Positions 22,010-32,565 are shown, numbered from the stretch's first letter. The stretch is 64,000 bases of DNA from Rhyzopertha dominica (GCA_025024175.1 QCXZ01000041.1:35707786-35771785), one strand, 5' to 3'. The notes: generated from the sequence alone by a model not told the origin. Program-made: numbers and translations.

Positions 22010-22620
22010 TATTCATATAGATATACCGTCTGTCCCGGGAAAACTGAACCATTCATATGAAACCAAATGTGCAAATATTGTCTTATGGAGAGAAGGTATT
22101 GCTTTCATTCCAAGTTTCACCATAATCAACAAAAATAGCCTAAATACTCTGTTAATAAGTAAATAGTGGTATGTCGTACTTAAAATAATATTAGGGATAA
22201 AGTAAGATTCATAGGAGCACCATCATGCACGAATTACATGTTTCTTCGAATCGCCAAAGGAGTTTGTTGCAAAAGACTTAGCATGTGCGCACGTAGAAAA
22301 TTGAGATAGTTTTCTTATGTTAACCTGACTGGTAACAGAAACGGTCCTATGAGAACAAATATTAATCGAAAACCGGTGCTGGAAATAATTGGTGGATAAC
22401 CTGAGGATTAACTTCTGCTTAGAGGAAATTTAGCACACCGTCCGCCATAAAGCAACATTCGCAGCTTGTGTAGCTGTTTGCCGAATACTTGCTAAAGGAT
22501 CTTCATCAACTCTGCAAAATTTCTTCTAACATCACCANTCCTGCTTCTCGTATTCTAGCTACATCTNGATTCTTTGATCACAGTGAGCCGGTCATACGCA
22601 AACGTTCTATATTCTTCGGA
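22010..22620 (-). pseudogene. DDE transposase relic of a mariner-like lineage
   Basis: Minus-strand pieces appear in order: ERLRMTGSL (near 22605), DVARIREA and EEILQS (22566-22515, near two Ns), EDPLASIRQTATQAANVALW followed by RTV (helix-turn-helix of the family, 22500-22440), then SLLQQTPLAIRRNM.FVHDG followed by AP (about 22290-22225). The last block carries the second catalytic Asp (HDGAP, as in LPELLE.VPL.VR..M.F.HDGAP). The third acidic block is lost. Near 22030-22065 the sequence TCTGTCCCGGGAAAACTGAA may be what remains of the terminal repeat. Multiple frameshifts make it a dead copy of a lineage different from the other mariners here. Confidence 0.75.
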
Positions 22621-23419
22621 AATCGTAATAGTGAAACTTTAAATTAAATTTCGGTAATAAAACCAATTTGATGCTTTGACTTTCAAAGAGTAAATGTCTA
22701 ATAGTTACCAAGCAACAATATTTTTTTAAAGTAAAATTTATGCGACTTCTTGTGCCCAGAACAAGATTTTAACTGTCACCAAACAGTGAAAATACTTTCA
22801 TCTTTAGAAAACTACTGCTCCCATCAAAAAGATGTATGGTTTTCGACAACATATTGAGTCATAAACGGATTCCCAAACACTTTGTGTAAATAATAAACGT
22901 TTGCAACTTAACAGGAATGTGAAACCGCCACATAACTCAATCGAACATATAGTGAACTTAGTTCGAGAATGTTGCATAACATGATATATAAAGTATATCT
23001 ACGTTTAGAACTTCTAGAACAACGGGATATAACTGTAGCATTAAACCGCCCGAATAAACTAATCGAGTACTTCAGATACTAGTGTTTTTGTGTTCTTTCT
23101 CTTTTAATTTTTACATAATGCTTCCGTTTACTGTGCAAAGAACAGCAATGGTTTAACATTAACTGTTGATGAAAAAAAAACTATTCCTTTGCTAAATCAT
23201 TAGAGCACACGTAGGAGATTCACTAGTGACACATACTGGTCATCAAACGAAATGCGTGTTTTTTTCATACCGACTAACCTACGTTTAACCCTCCAAACAA
23301 AAAGGAGAAGCTTTGCGCTTCAGATCAATGGAGCTACATTGACAAGACAATTATATCTTGTGTTCCAACAAGAAACCAAACCCGTAATTAATTAAATAAA
23401 TGCCGTATCAGTATATAAT
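22621..23419. other. gene-free stretch, no recognised feature
   Basis: AT-rich with no coding signal, array or RNA gene noticed. The N-terminal end of the neighbouring transposase would lie here but cannot be read. Confidence 0.4.
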
Positions 23420-23575
23420 GAGATATTAATATGTGATTTTGTGGGTACATCTGAAATTTTTGATGAAAAATATTTTTCTTCTCACCTGGATTCGAACCCG
23501 GGTCTTCCCGGGTTTTGGCTCAAAACGCGCTGACCGCGTAACCGCTGAGTTCGGGGTTGAAAACCTAGACTTAGT
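23400..23575 (-). repeat. tRNA-derived SINE copy 1
   Basis: On the minus strand there is a tRNA-like head: A box CTCAGCGGTTACGCGG (about 23548-23533) and a perfect B box GGTTCGAATCC (23498-23488). It is followed by the body GAAAAATATTTTTCATCAAA and CAGATGTACCCACAAAAT, which is repeated in copies 2 and 3. The cloverleaf is broken (no matching acceptor or D stems), so this is not a functional tRNA gene. SINEs are transcribed by RNA polymerase III and copied by a partner LINE's RT. Confidence 0.75.
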
Positions 23576-23794
23576 GGACTGTATAACGTTTTTATTTGTA
23601 ATTAAAGTACATCATTGTACAAGTGAAAAGCGGGCACATGCACCCTTAACCTCGGTTCAACCCATACTAGTCTATTTTAGATCGCGGGGCCCTGGCGCGG
23701 CACTGTAGTTCCCACAACTCTCACTGTATGGCGCCACCTTTGCACACTGAACTACGCGCGAGCAGTTTAAATTCAAATTGTCTCGAACACGCTG

Positions 23795-24325
23795 CACTAT
23801 GAGAGACGCTGGCTGGTGAAAGCATACTTATATTATTTAAGATAAATACGATGCTATGATACTGTCGTCTAACGTCACTGCTTGATTACCATTTTTGGTC
23901 AGATTTGAATCCCATATTAATGTTATCTGCTGCGACGCTAGATACTGTGGTGAGAACTAAAAACACGTTTTCTAACTCAGTGGTTAGATTATTAATTCAA
24001 TAGATGTGTCAGTATATTATAATGATACATTAATATGTTATTTTATTGAGTACATCTGACAATTTTGGTGAAAAATATTTTTGCTCCCGCCGAGATATAC
24101 GGACAAGACATCTATTCAATTAATGATCTAAACAATGGGTTAAAATGTTTTTATACTTTCCACTCAATATCTACCGTCGCAGCAGATGCTATTAATATGA
24201 GGCTCAAATCTGAACCCAAAATGGTAATCAAGCAATGACATTAGATGAGATACATAGCCTCGTATTTATTTTCAATTATATATATTCTCCCCATTGATTT
24301 CTGCCAGTGTCTCTCATAGCGCAGC
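23795..24325. repeat. large imperfect inverted repeat built of SINE-related sequence
   Basis: The left arm (about 23795-24010) and right arm (about 24105-24325) are reverse complements over nearly their whole length. Blocks include GCTGCRCTATGAGAGAC, AAATACGAKGCTATG, TGCTTGATTACCATTTT, TCTGCTGCGACG and GAATAGATGT. Between them lies a minus-strand SINE tail (about 24010-24100: CATATTAATG, CAGATGTACTCA, AAAATATTTTTCACC). The right arm runs outward into SINE copy 2. Confidence 0.8.
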
Positions 24326-24425
24326 GGTGAGCACGTAAACCAAAGACTCTGGTTCTAATCCCGGCAAGAGCTAAAATATTTTTCATCAAAATTATCAGAT
24401 GTACTCACAAAATTACTTATAAACG
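24310..24425 (+). repeat. tRNA-derived SINE copy 2
   Basis: A plus-strand tRNA-like head, CATAGCGCAGCGGTGAGCAC (A box region from about 24315) and B box GGTTCTAATCC (24351-24361), is followed by CTAAAATATTTTTCATCAAA, ATTATCAGATGTACTCAC and AAAATTA. This is the same body as copy 1, in opposite orientation. The head overlaps the end of the large inverted repeat's right arm. Confidence 0.72.
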
Positions 24426-24429
24426 TAAA

Positions 24430-26053
24430 CATAAAAACAATAAAAAAAGGATCCTCCAAAACCATACTGGGACCATGTACCCCATAGTCAGCTTGAATGG
24501 AAAAATACAGTGTTGAGCAACTGAGAATTAAGCTACAAGCAGGTGTTAAAGTACCAAAGAGACATAACATAAATACTTATGCCTAATATATTTCTATATC
24601 GAAAAATGCTGTAATATGTGTCGTACAAGTCAGTTTCCAGGTTTCCGATTGGCAAACTTATTTGTGATATCGTATACGTCTAAATGAATAAGGCAATAAA
24701 CTATAAGACTAACAAAGCTACTCATGTGCATCAAGAAATTTTGTGAACTTTCTAACAAGAATAAAACTAAATAGGTGCACATAAAGCAGTTATAATAGAA
24801 GCACAAATTTCCTTGGATTGTATATGTACTCGTAATAATAATAATGGCTACTCTAATACCATTTGTTCATCTCCACACCAATCAGAATTAAAATACCACG
24901 AAACAACAACAGCGTTCCACCCGCACAACCGCCTTAATCTGCACGTTAGTATTCCGCGGCGGTTACATATTTTATATCTTTTGCGGCACTTCCAGGACAA
25001 CGATATTATCCGGGCCGAATGATTCCGGGCAAGTGGCTCATTCCGGTTGACCACCGCGTTATTGCCTGGGAGTTGGCGCCGAATTGGACGGTTGTAGATT
25101 CGCGTCACGGCTTTGTAAACCTCGGCCATTCAGCACTTCCTCGTGAGGAGCTGTGCGTTGTTGCCGAGCAACTTATTTTCAAATATAAAGTGTGTAAACC
25201 AAGTTCAATTCAATTATCTAAAAGACCCTGCTTATGTCTTCACCTATTTCCCATAAATTGACATTTTTGCTGATTGAGTATTTGTAACAAAATAATTAAT
25301 ACTATATCAGAATGTTAAAAAATATTTGCCATTGCTTTTCTGCTAGAAAAGGAGGCCAACGCAATAGCATGCGTTTTGTATGATATACATGAGGCAAAAG
25401 TCAGTTAACTGACTTGCCCAGCCACGAAAACAAAAATGAAAATTCTTTAAAAAAATGTAGAGTATATATTACGAGAAAACTTCTAAATCACATCTTACTC
25501 TTAAAGCTGATGTATATCGCAAACGAAATTTGGCTCTGAACTAGACTAAACAATTTTTAACCACGTGCGGAACAAAAATAGGAAGCGTCAGCAATATCTT
25601 CTGTTTCAGTCCAACTGGTCAGTAACTGCTATTGGCATCGCACAGGTTAACGCGCCCGATCAGCCTGACGTACACGCGCGAGTCGACTGCTTGAACCAAG
25701 CTGCAAAACTGCTAATTTTATTTCAAATTGAGTAAACACCGCTATAGATTTTGCGACAAACATTAAATATATTTATAGATTAGACATTTCTAGACCTCCG
25801 TATATTGCTTGATTATCAATTAGCTAAATAAGTATTAAAAAATTGTGTGAGCTAGAGCGACTGCAAGGAAAGCTTCCCAAATTTTTACACATAAACTTTC
25901 GCGACCAAGGGACAAAACATACAACAATTTCTTTGCAAAAAAACTTTGTTTGAGCGGATATTACGCTTTTTGAGGCCTTATATAATTTGTAACCAAAAAT
26001 GTTTAGAATCCAACCGTATTTTCGCTGAGTAGGTCTCCTTCAAGAGGTTTACT
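24430..26053. other. gene-free stretch with a GC-richer patch
   Basis: 24880-25180 is richer in G+C and CpG (for example GTATTCCGCGGCGGTTAC near 24950) and open on both strands (24813-25022 and 25019-25261 plus, 24848-25129 minus), but none of these proteins shows a known domain. The remainder is AT-rich with nothing recognised. Confidence 0.4.
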
Positions 26054-26297
26054 CGTCCAACCGAAATGGTGAATTTTGACTTTACGCTGTAAATCTTGCC
26101 ANCAATGCGGGGTAGGACAGACGGTGATTAGNCGGCAATAAAGTTCAATTTAAGAATTAGGGTGTAAGAACTAACAGGTAGAAATACAAATGCAAATACA
26201 CATTTGCACTTTATTGCNGGCTAATCGTCGTCTGTCTCATCCCGTATTCTTGNCAACATTTACAACTAAAGCCAGAATTCACTATTGCGGTTGGACG
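26054..26297. repeat. 244-bp near-palindrome with Ns mirrored in its two arms
   Basis: Arms 26054-26143 and 26206-26297 are reverse complements (CGTCCAACCG, GTGAATT, CTTTA, TTGTAAAT/CTGTAAAT, GACAGACG, GATTAG, GCAATAAAGT). A 62-bp loop separates them. N bases sit at 26102 and 26132 in the left arm and at 26253 and 26218 in the right arm, at corresponding places. This is probably a miniature foldback element. No target duplication was identified. Confidence 0.75.
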
Positions 26298-26731
26298 GCC
26301 ATAAATATATGGTTTTTATTAGTATCCACTGATTTTTATTGCACCCGTATGCATTATAATTTCCTTATGCTTTTCAGCAGGCCAATAACTGATGTGTTAT
26401 TACGTACTATATTTCGAGGCTTCCTGACTATTAAAGTTTCAGAGTTAAAAGTGCAACAATACCTTTGATGCATTTTAAGGCGTCTTTTAGTGCTTATCTA
26501 GTTATATTTTAGTGTCCGAACATTAAATGTGTTAGTACCGCTTTGAATACAAACTGCTGTAGATACAAAATTCGCAGAAATATTCTAATGCTTTTTAAAG
26601 TTGTTCCTTCCGATCAGTAGGTTCTGGTAGCCATTTGTATAAGTTCGTCACAAATCTTAAAAAATGAGACGATATTGAGAATAATAATTTCTGATTCTGA
26701 GCATTAGATTTGTATAAAAGAGCTGATGCCC

Positions 26732-26864
26732 TCAGTGCCATCTAAGCGGAACTCTGCGAGCAAAGCGGTCTATAACTGTGATAGACACCGGCCGGTGAAG
26801 GTTCCTGGCGATGGCATCGGAGAAACTACCCCGTAAGCATCTCTGCCCTAGTTAATCAACTCTC
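26732..26864 (-). repeat. dispersed repeat copy B body (partner of 1800-1949)
   Basis: The reverse complement reads GATTAACTAGGGCAG, ATGCTTACGG, CTCCGATGCCATCGCC, AGGAACC, GGCCGGTGTCTATCACAG, TTATAGACCGC, CTCGCAGAGTTCCG and TTAGATGGCACTGA, matching copy A block by block. The shared 3' end is at 26732. Its 5' side is fused to a hammerhead ribozyme (26859-26925). It is non-coding. The ribozyme plus a short non-coding body resembles the terminal repeats of Penelope-like elements or animal retrozymes, which is inference from architecture. Confidence 0.72.
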
Positions 26865-26925
26865 ACCCTACGACTAGTTTCGCCCTGTTCGCCCTGTTGG
26901 GGCTCGTCAGGTAGTAGTAGAGAGT
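26859..26925 (-). ncRNA. type I hammerhead ribozyme fold, predicted self-cleaving
   Basis: On the minus strand in order: distal stem I strand ACTCTC (26925-26920), internal loop TACTA, proximal CTAC (26914-26911), core CTGACGA (26910-26904), stem II GCCC (26903-26900), loop, GGGC (26885-26882), core GAAA (26881-26878), minimal stem III AC-TA-GT (26878-26873), cleavage C (26872), then GTAG (26871-26868), internal loop, GAGAGT (26864-26859). All conserved core positions (CUGANGA, GAAA, GUC) are present. Stem I has 4 + 6 pairs around an internal loop, as in natural type I forms where that loop contacts loop II. A 9-bp unit (ACAGGGCGA) is duplicated in stem-loop II, so two GGGC partners exist. 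Predicted cleavage is between 26872 and 26871. Confidence 0.7.
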
Positions 26926-27239
26926 AAATTAAACAAAGCACACCGTTACCTTTAACCGCGGCGAGCGGACTGGTGTGTAAAAGATAATAAAAAATAAATT
27001 CAGCTTGCACTCAAAAATCTCTAGAAGACAAAAAGAGAGCGCTATTAAAGGACAGCTGAACATATTTTAAATAAAATTTAAAGTGACAGTTTTTATGAGC
27101 TACTGAGGGGCTTTGAAGTAATGTCTGTTAAACTTTAACATTGATTCTGCTTATCTCTAAAAAAGCGGCATAAATTTTCTTAAAATATATGTAAATCATA
27201 GTCAACTGGATACCTTTAACATATTCTTAAAATCTACTG
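26926..27239. other. gene-free stretch, no recognised feature
   Basis: The beginning (26940-26965) holds CGCGGCGAGCGGAC, slightly GC-rich, directly upstream of the ribozyme on its strand. The rest is AT-rich with no features seen. Confidence 0.4.
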
Positions 27240-27900
27240 AAGCAAGGTTATTTTTCGGCGTTGTTTCTATTGTGTTCTATGCATTTTTTTTGGATTTGCT
27301 TCAATACCTGAAAAAAAAGTTCCTTTGGAAGTGTGTAACCCCTGGATCACTTCATCATTACTTTGAAACTTTTTTCCACCTAATATCTCTTTAAGTTAAC
27401 CAAAGATATGATAATCACTTGGAGCGGGATTAGAGGGATATGGAGTATTTGGTAGACATTCCAAATCTTAGTCACCGAAGTTTCATGTCTATTATATGGT
27501 CATGTGTTTTTAGGAGTTCTGAGTAACTTGTGACATTAACTCCATTAGGCAGGTATTCCACAAAAATTATCACATTAGCATTCTAAGGAACAGTCAGCAT
27601 AACCTTTTCTGTCCAGGGTAGTATCATTATTTGCTTGTTTTCTTAGTTTCAGGTTCTCCTGCTGCTTCATACCGACGTAATGCATCGTTATTTCACTTCT
27701 CTGTTAATTGCTTTGGCACCCATCTTGGTGACAGTTTATTGGAATTGAGGATATTGCGCATATTGTGATGCAAGAGCCATGATTCGTTTTAAAATGTAGC
27801 GATTTCATTCGCGATAATACGACAATTTTCTTTCTCTACGGCTTCAACTGCCGAAATGGCTAGAAATTCACAACAAGATTAGCTTGCCCAGTTCGGTAAG
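27240..27900 (-). pseudogene. mariner transposase relic, second D34D-type copy
   Basis: On the minus strand from 27880 downwards: AISAVEAVEKENCRIIANEI (helix-turn-helix), NKLSPRWVPKQLTEK, WTEKVMLTV, IIFVEYLPNGVNVTSYSELL then KT, and finally NTPYPSNPAPSDYHIFG (the YSPDLAPSDYHLFG motif with the third catalytic Asp, about 27455-27405), LKEILGGKKFQSNDEV and the C-terminal block. The WD block and the HDNARPH block are eroded. Blocks are in at least three frames. No inverted ends were identified. It is a different mariner lineage from that at 2695-4390 (LGGKKFQS versus LKGRAVFF). Confidence 0.8.
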
Positions 27901-28870
27901 AGCCTTTTTAAATTTATTGGTCTATTCACATAGATAACTGTTAAAGTACTCAAAAGTCACTAGAGAAGTTACTCAGTGTCTAAGATTGATCACGTATTTA
28001 AAAATTTTGAAGACCAGTATGAAAAAATTCCTTATTAGTTTCTCAAAGCCTGCGCTTTTGAGTATGGAACCAAAGGAATCGATTAGACATTAAAGCTAAG
28101 GGCCGCCGCATTTTTAATACATGGCAGAGAAAAATAAATAATTCTAAAACTTGAAACTATTTGGTGAAAAAGTGGCTACCTAAGAGAAACGTAAATTATT
28201 TTAATATAAGACATTACAGTAATGTTAGTAAAATATAAGATTATCGTTACAATTGCNCCTTTGCTANTCCATTTAAGAAAAAGTACTTTATGGGTAACTT
28301 TCAATTTAAGTGATATAGATACTCACAACATACAACTACAATATTGCGAGCATGAGGACTGCGTATATCCTTATTATCTCGTTGCTCAGTGTGACATATG
28401 AAAAGAATTCCCTATTTTGATTCATACAAAATTTGGATCCAATTTCCACAGTAAAAATATTTTAAAACGACTTCAATAGGATGGGACATTCTAAGGGAAA
28501 AAGAGGTTTGCAACTTAATTACGATGTTAAGGTGCGTGTTTTAGTGGCTAGCAGTTATTAAGGTCACGTGCATCAGACTATTTGTTACCTTGTCTGTAAA
28601 TTTGTAAACAATAGGTTTTTTTTGTAAACAAGCGTGATTGTTATTACTTGTTATTACCGGCACAATACACAGTTTATAAGCAATGCCAATATAACTTCAA
28701 CTACAATAGTAACCGGTCAGCCATGTGCACCAGAGCAGCGTTCGGCCCGCTCTCTGTCTCTCCCCAATACGTTTCTTTATAGCTTTCACTTGTGACGTCA
28801 CAGGTGCAATAAATAATCCTTTTTAATTAATATTTCGAGTTATAGGTAATATTAAACCAAACAAAATATA
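27901..28870. other. gene-free stretch, no recognised feature
   Basis: AT-rich; Ns at 28257 and 28267. No coding signal, repeat array or RNA gene noticed. Confidence 0.4.
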
Positions 28871-28879
28871 CGTCAATAA

Positions 28880-29255
28880 TGCTTTAATTTCATGTGGCCA
28901 AATACGCGACAAAAAGATATATGCTGAAACACCCAATTTGGCGCCCGAAATTTCGCAACAGCGCGACTGCTGTGTCGCGAAGGAGTGCAATTGTTCGCGC
29001 CGAATGTGTCCGTTTCCACAGTAAAAGTTTGGTTGTGCTCGAAGTCGGGATTTGTTGGTGCGTGACAGGAACTGCAATACCAGCGGTGGGTCGTTACATC
29101 AAATTGCCCCAATAGATCCACCAGACATCGTATTACGCAAACAAAACACATTCTTCGACTAAAAGTGGAACGGTTTAGGCTGATGCTGAGAGAGGCTGAT
29201 GCAAAATTCGCTGAAAAAGTGCCCGCCTTTAAATCACGTTTACAGATGTAACAAT
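28880..29255. other. unassigned coding-like patch open on both strands
   Basis: This patch is GC-richer than its flanks. The plus-strand frame ending at 29252 reads HILRLKVERFRLMLREADAK followed by FAEKVPAFKSRLQM and a stop, with helix-like, protein-like composition. Upstream in another frame is IAPIDPPDIVLRKQNT. The minus strand is open for 142 codons (29301-28873). I recognise no domain. It may be a decayed gene or transposase tail on the plus strand. There are no convincing splice signals. Confidence 0.25.
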
Positions 29256-29698
29256 ATTTATCTAAATAGTTTTGCTTATTTGAATAAAACTGGCGTTTCA
29301 TTAACTGACCGGGTTGATCTATTTAGCTAATCGTTTCTTTTGTTTTTTTTTGTGTATCTTGAAGCATAGTTTATTTTCATTAATACCAAATTATCCAACT
29401 AGGTCTCTTCCAATGGAAATGCAACTGGTTGATAGAAATTCGCAAGATAAGCGTGCACTGAAAAAAGGAAACTATATTTAAAACAATTTTTAAAATTACA
29501 TTACATAAATCTAGTTAACCATTTGAAGCGCTGCTTGTGGAAGTTGTGCATTTCCCTCCTAATCCTTTTATAGGGGAACCTCTGCGATGTCACGCATCTA
29601 AAAATGTTGATTACACTGCCATTTTCGATATAGTGTTTCCTATGTTGTCTATTAANACTATGCACATATTACATTTAGAGAGCGTNGTTTGCCCTTGT

Positions 29699-29791
29699 CT
29701 TTTCTTCTAATTACACATGTGAAGAAAAGATCCCTCAGGCCAGTTTCCTGAAACCTCATGAGGTTCAAAATGCCAGTGCACTGGCATTTTG
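29699..29791. repeat. cluster of short perfect palindromes
   Basis: CTTTTCTTC at 29699-29707 pairs with GAAGAAAAG at 29721-29729. A 14-bp palindrome AACCTCATGAGGTT lies at 29752-29765, and a loop-free 26-bp palindrome (13 + 13, arm CAAAATGCCAGTG) directly follows at 29766-29791. Three such structures within 93 bp are unlikely by chance. I cannot assign a role. Confidence 0.8.
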
Positions 29792-30907
29792 CAATCCTCA
29801 AAATACAAATACTTAAATCAAGCTCCAATGGGCCTGTTGCCCCCATTTTTTTTTATTGCAGAATATGAATCTACATGAAAAAATATAGACCCCTGTTATT
29901 TTTATTTTTTGCAAAGCGCTTGGTTAATGCTTAAAAAAAGATTGTTTATGTTTAAAGTTTGAATCTCTGACGTCAGCGTTCCCTGGCGCGCTTAGTGCGG
30001 TGTAACTGTGTGATGTTTCCACGCCATTTTCTCGCAATCGTAATTATGAATTATAAAAACCTACACGCGAATGGATGTGTTAAACGCGATTCCTTGTTAG
30101 TTGTTTTGACTGTAAATATTAAAACATAAAATATATTAAATTAAAATTATAACTTGCAGCGGATATATCGCAAACAGAATTCATTTTATGGCAGCCGAAG
30201 GATAAGTTCATATTTCAAGTGATATTAAAACTGGAACAACTATTTATTAAGTAGGTAAACTTGTTTAAACCTGAGTTGCAGCATGTATAGCTGCCATTAC
30301 GTCATTTTATTCAAGTGTGCAACCTTTAAATAGCAAAATCGCCTAATTTGCGTAAATTGAACGATCTGGCCACACGAGTTTCCATTCATGTAATTTCGTC
30401 AATCATGTGTAGGTCAATTTTTGGTAAATTGCCCGAAGATCCCTTCACATAATCTTGCACAGTCTATGTTTGAATAACAACATACTAAGTAAATAAAAAC
30501 GAGTCCTCCGTTCTCAAACCAAAACGGAAACAAAGGTACAAAGGCACAGAACCATAGAACATACGCGTGTTCAACAGTGGCAAAGGTGTCAAGCATGCAA
30601 CAGGGCATCCGGCGCATCGGCGTAATATCTGGGTTCGTCTCCAGGAACGGTGACGTATCACGAAATATTTGAATTTGGCGGTAAACCTTTAAAGGTAAAA
30701 ACAAGACACAAAAACATTAAATTTTTTTTTATATTGCCAGCTTCTAACTTCATTAGGTCCAGGCAAAGTCGCACACGTGTTATAATAACGATTTACTGTC
30801 AAGGGCAACAACCCCATTCTATATTGCTTACCAAACGATATAGAACGATAGAAGTCCGAAGTAACTGGCTATATTAAGAATTTGACGTGAGCGGTGACAG
30901 GTCGTAG
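29792..30907. other. gene-free stretch, no recognised feature
   Basis: AT-rich with a few CpG-containing patches (29970-30050). The frames at 30414-30704 and 30650-30877 have no domain. Confidence 0.4.
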
Positions 30908-31186
30908 GTATCATTGTAGAAACTTAAATGATTCAATCCGCCTATGGACATCATTTTAAGGACATGGAGGGTTCAATCCGCCATTGTACTGACCTAAAGG
31001 TATCAGTCCGCCAATAGATATAATTGTGAAAACCTAAATGGTTCAGTTCGTCAATGGAGAGCAATTTGCTAAACTTAAGAGGTTCAATCCGTCAGTGCGC
31101 GTCATTTTGCAAATATATAAGGGGTTCAGTCCGCCAATGGATATCATTTTGCAAACATAAAGGGCTTGTTTCGCCAATGGAAATTG
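30908..31186 (+). repeat. 41-bp minisatellite array, about seven units
   Basis: The phrase TTCARTCCGCCAATGG recurs at 30932, 30972, 31002, 31042, 31083, 31125 and 31166 (spacings 40, 30, 40, 41, 42, 41). Each is followed by ATATCATTTTGCAAAC and AWAAAGG variants. Units differ by many substitutions, and the second is shortened by about 10 bp. It is not CRISPR: the units are contiguous and diverged, with no unique spacers. It is an old tandem array with no coding role seen. Confidence 0.88.
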
Positions 31187-32565
31187 GACAACCACGCCAT
31201 TTTTAACGATTTCCACCGTTCGAAAACAAAACGCAAAGTAGGATGGCCGAATGTGAGCGTCCTTGAATAGCTCACATAATGCACACGTCGAGTGCGTCAT
31301 CGCTGACGGGAAAGGCATTCATTCCAATTATTCTGATGCGTTGTACTTGGGAAGTGACCAACCAATAAATCGTTAGTCAACGACTGTGGTGTATCATTTC
31401 AGCCGGGTAGCTGACAGAAGATAGAATGGTTAGCTTTTGTCTCCGCAATTTTACGCGACATTTCAATGTCGAATCTTGAAGAAAATCTTTACGACAGACG
31501 AAAATATTTCAAAATGAACAGACAACCATTAAACGTTAGCCTTTATTACACACCATTTACCTTGACGTGTTCAAAAATTAGGACTTTGTTTTAGGAAAAA
31601 CTATAACTGAAACGGATTGTTCGAATTACATTTTCCAACCGCGAACATTTATACAATAAACGAAGTATTCAAGACAGTTGTTATTTAAAATTTTTGACTG
31701 GACACTGATTGTGGCGCCATACTGGATACAGGATACTTTTAAAGCTAGCATGCGGGGCATACCTACTTTAGTGTATTACAAGGTGGTAGACACTGGTGTT
31801 TCAGCTTTGGCCATTTAAGTTCAAATGCTGGCTACAAAATCTGAGTACACTTCAGATGGCGCCAGGTTCGTTGTCACCCAAGCCAAGTTGATTGAAAACA
31901 AAAGCAAAACACCGTGAGAGAACCAGCGAGCAATTGTCAAATTGTCATTACCATTATAATTTTTGCATAAGAAGTGTTGAAGTGTTGCATAAAATGCTAA
32001 TGTGCAGATTTCAATCCTTATGACGACACAGTACATACCATCAGTATATACGGTGATGGTGACAGATTAAAACAGCGGGATATGGAATTTATTCCTGTTG
32101 GTTTTGGCTTACAGTTGCAGGTATAATTCATCAAAAGTGATACAGATGAGCAAGAGGTGAGAATTATTTTGTCCATTTGTTTATTTTTATTGCTGTCCAA
32201 CTCCGAAGTTGTGACTGATGGCTAGAAAGTACTTGTCCTCGCGTATACACAGGAGAGTACAAAAACCTGCTGAGTGCCATAAAGAATCGTTATTAGATTT
32301 AGGTCCACAATAGAGTATAATTGCAAAGTATTTGACGAGCAGAGTCCAAGGAATTAATATCGTTGCAGTGCAGTAAGCCAGCTCTTTGCGGTCTCTGCTT
32401 AAGGAGTGTTCGATGTCCAATATTCGCCGTAGCAAGTGTCTCGGAGCTTGCGGTGCTGGTGAAAAAAACCAAAATGCCTAGAAAGACATATATGCGGAGC
32501 CAGAGGATATTACTCTTATATATTAATTTTAGCCGGAGGCTATGACGGTCGTAGTTTCTTGAAAA
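31187..32565. other. gene-free stretch, no recognised feature
   Basis: Slightly less AT-rich around 31220-31320. Frames at 31821-32545 on either strand are short and have no domain. Confidence 0.4.

Noticed and set aside
23433..23570. Functional tRNA gene on the minus strand
   Set aside because: A and B boxes are present but the acceptor and D stems do not pair, and the same body follows other copies; it is a SINE head.
24848..25129. 93-codon minus-strand frame as a gene
   Set aside because: Open on both strands because of GC-rich composition; no domain or splice support.
30908..31186. CRISPR-like array
   Set aside because: Eukaryotic context, contiguous diverged units, no unique spacers.
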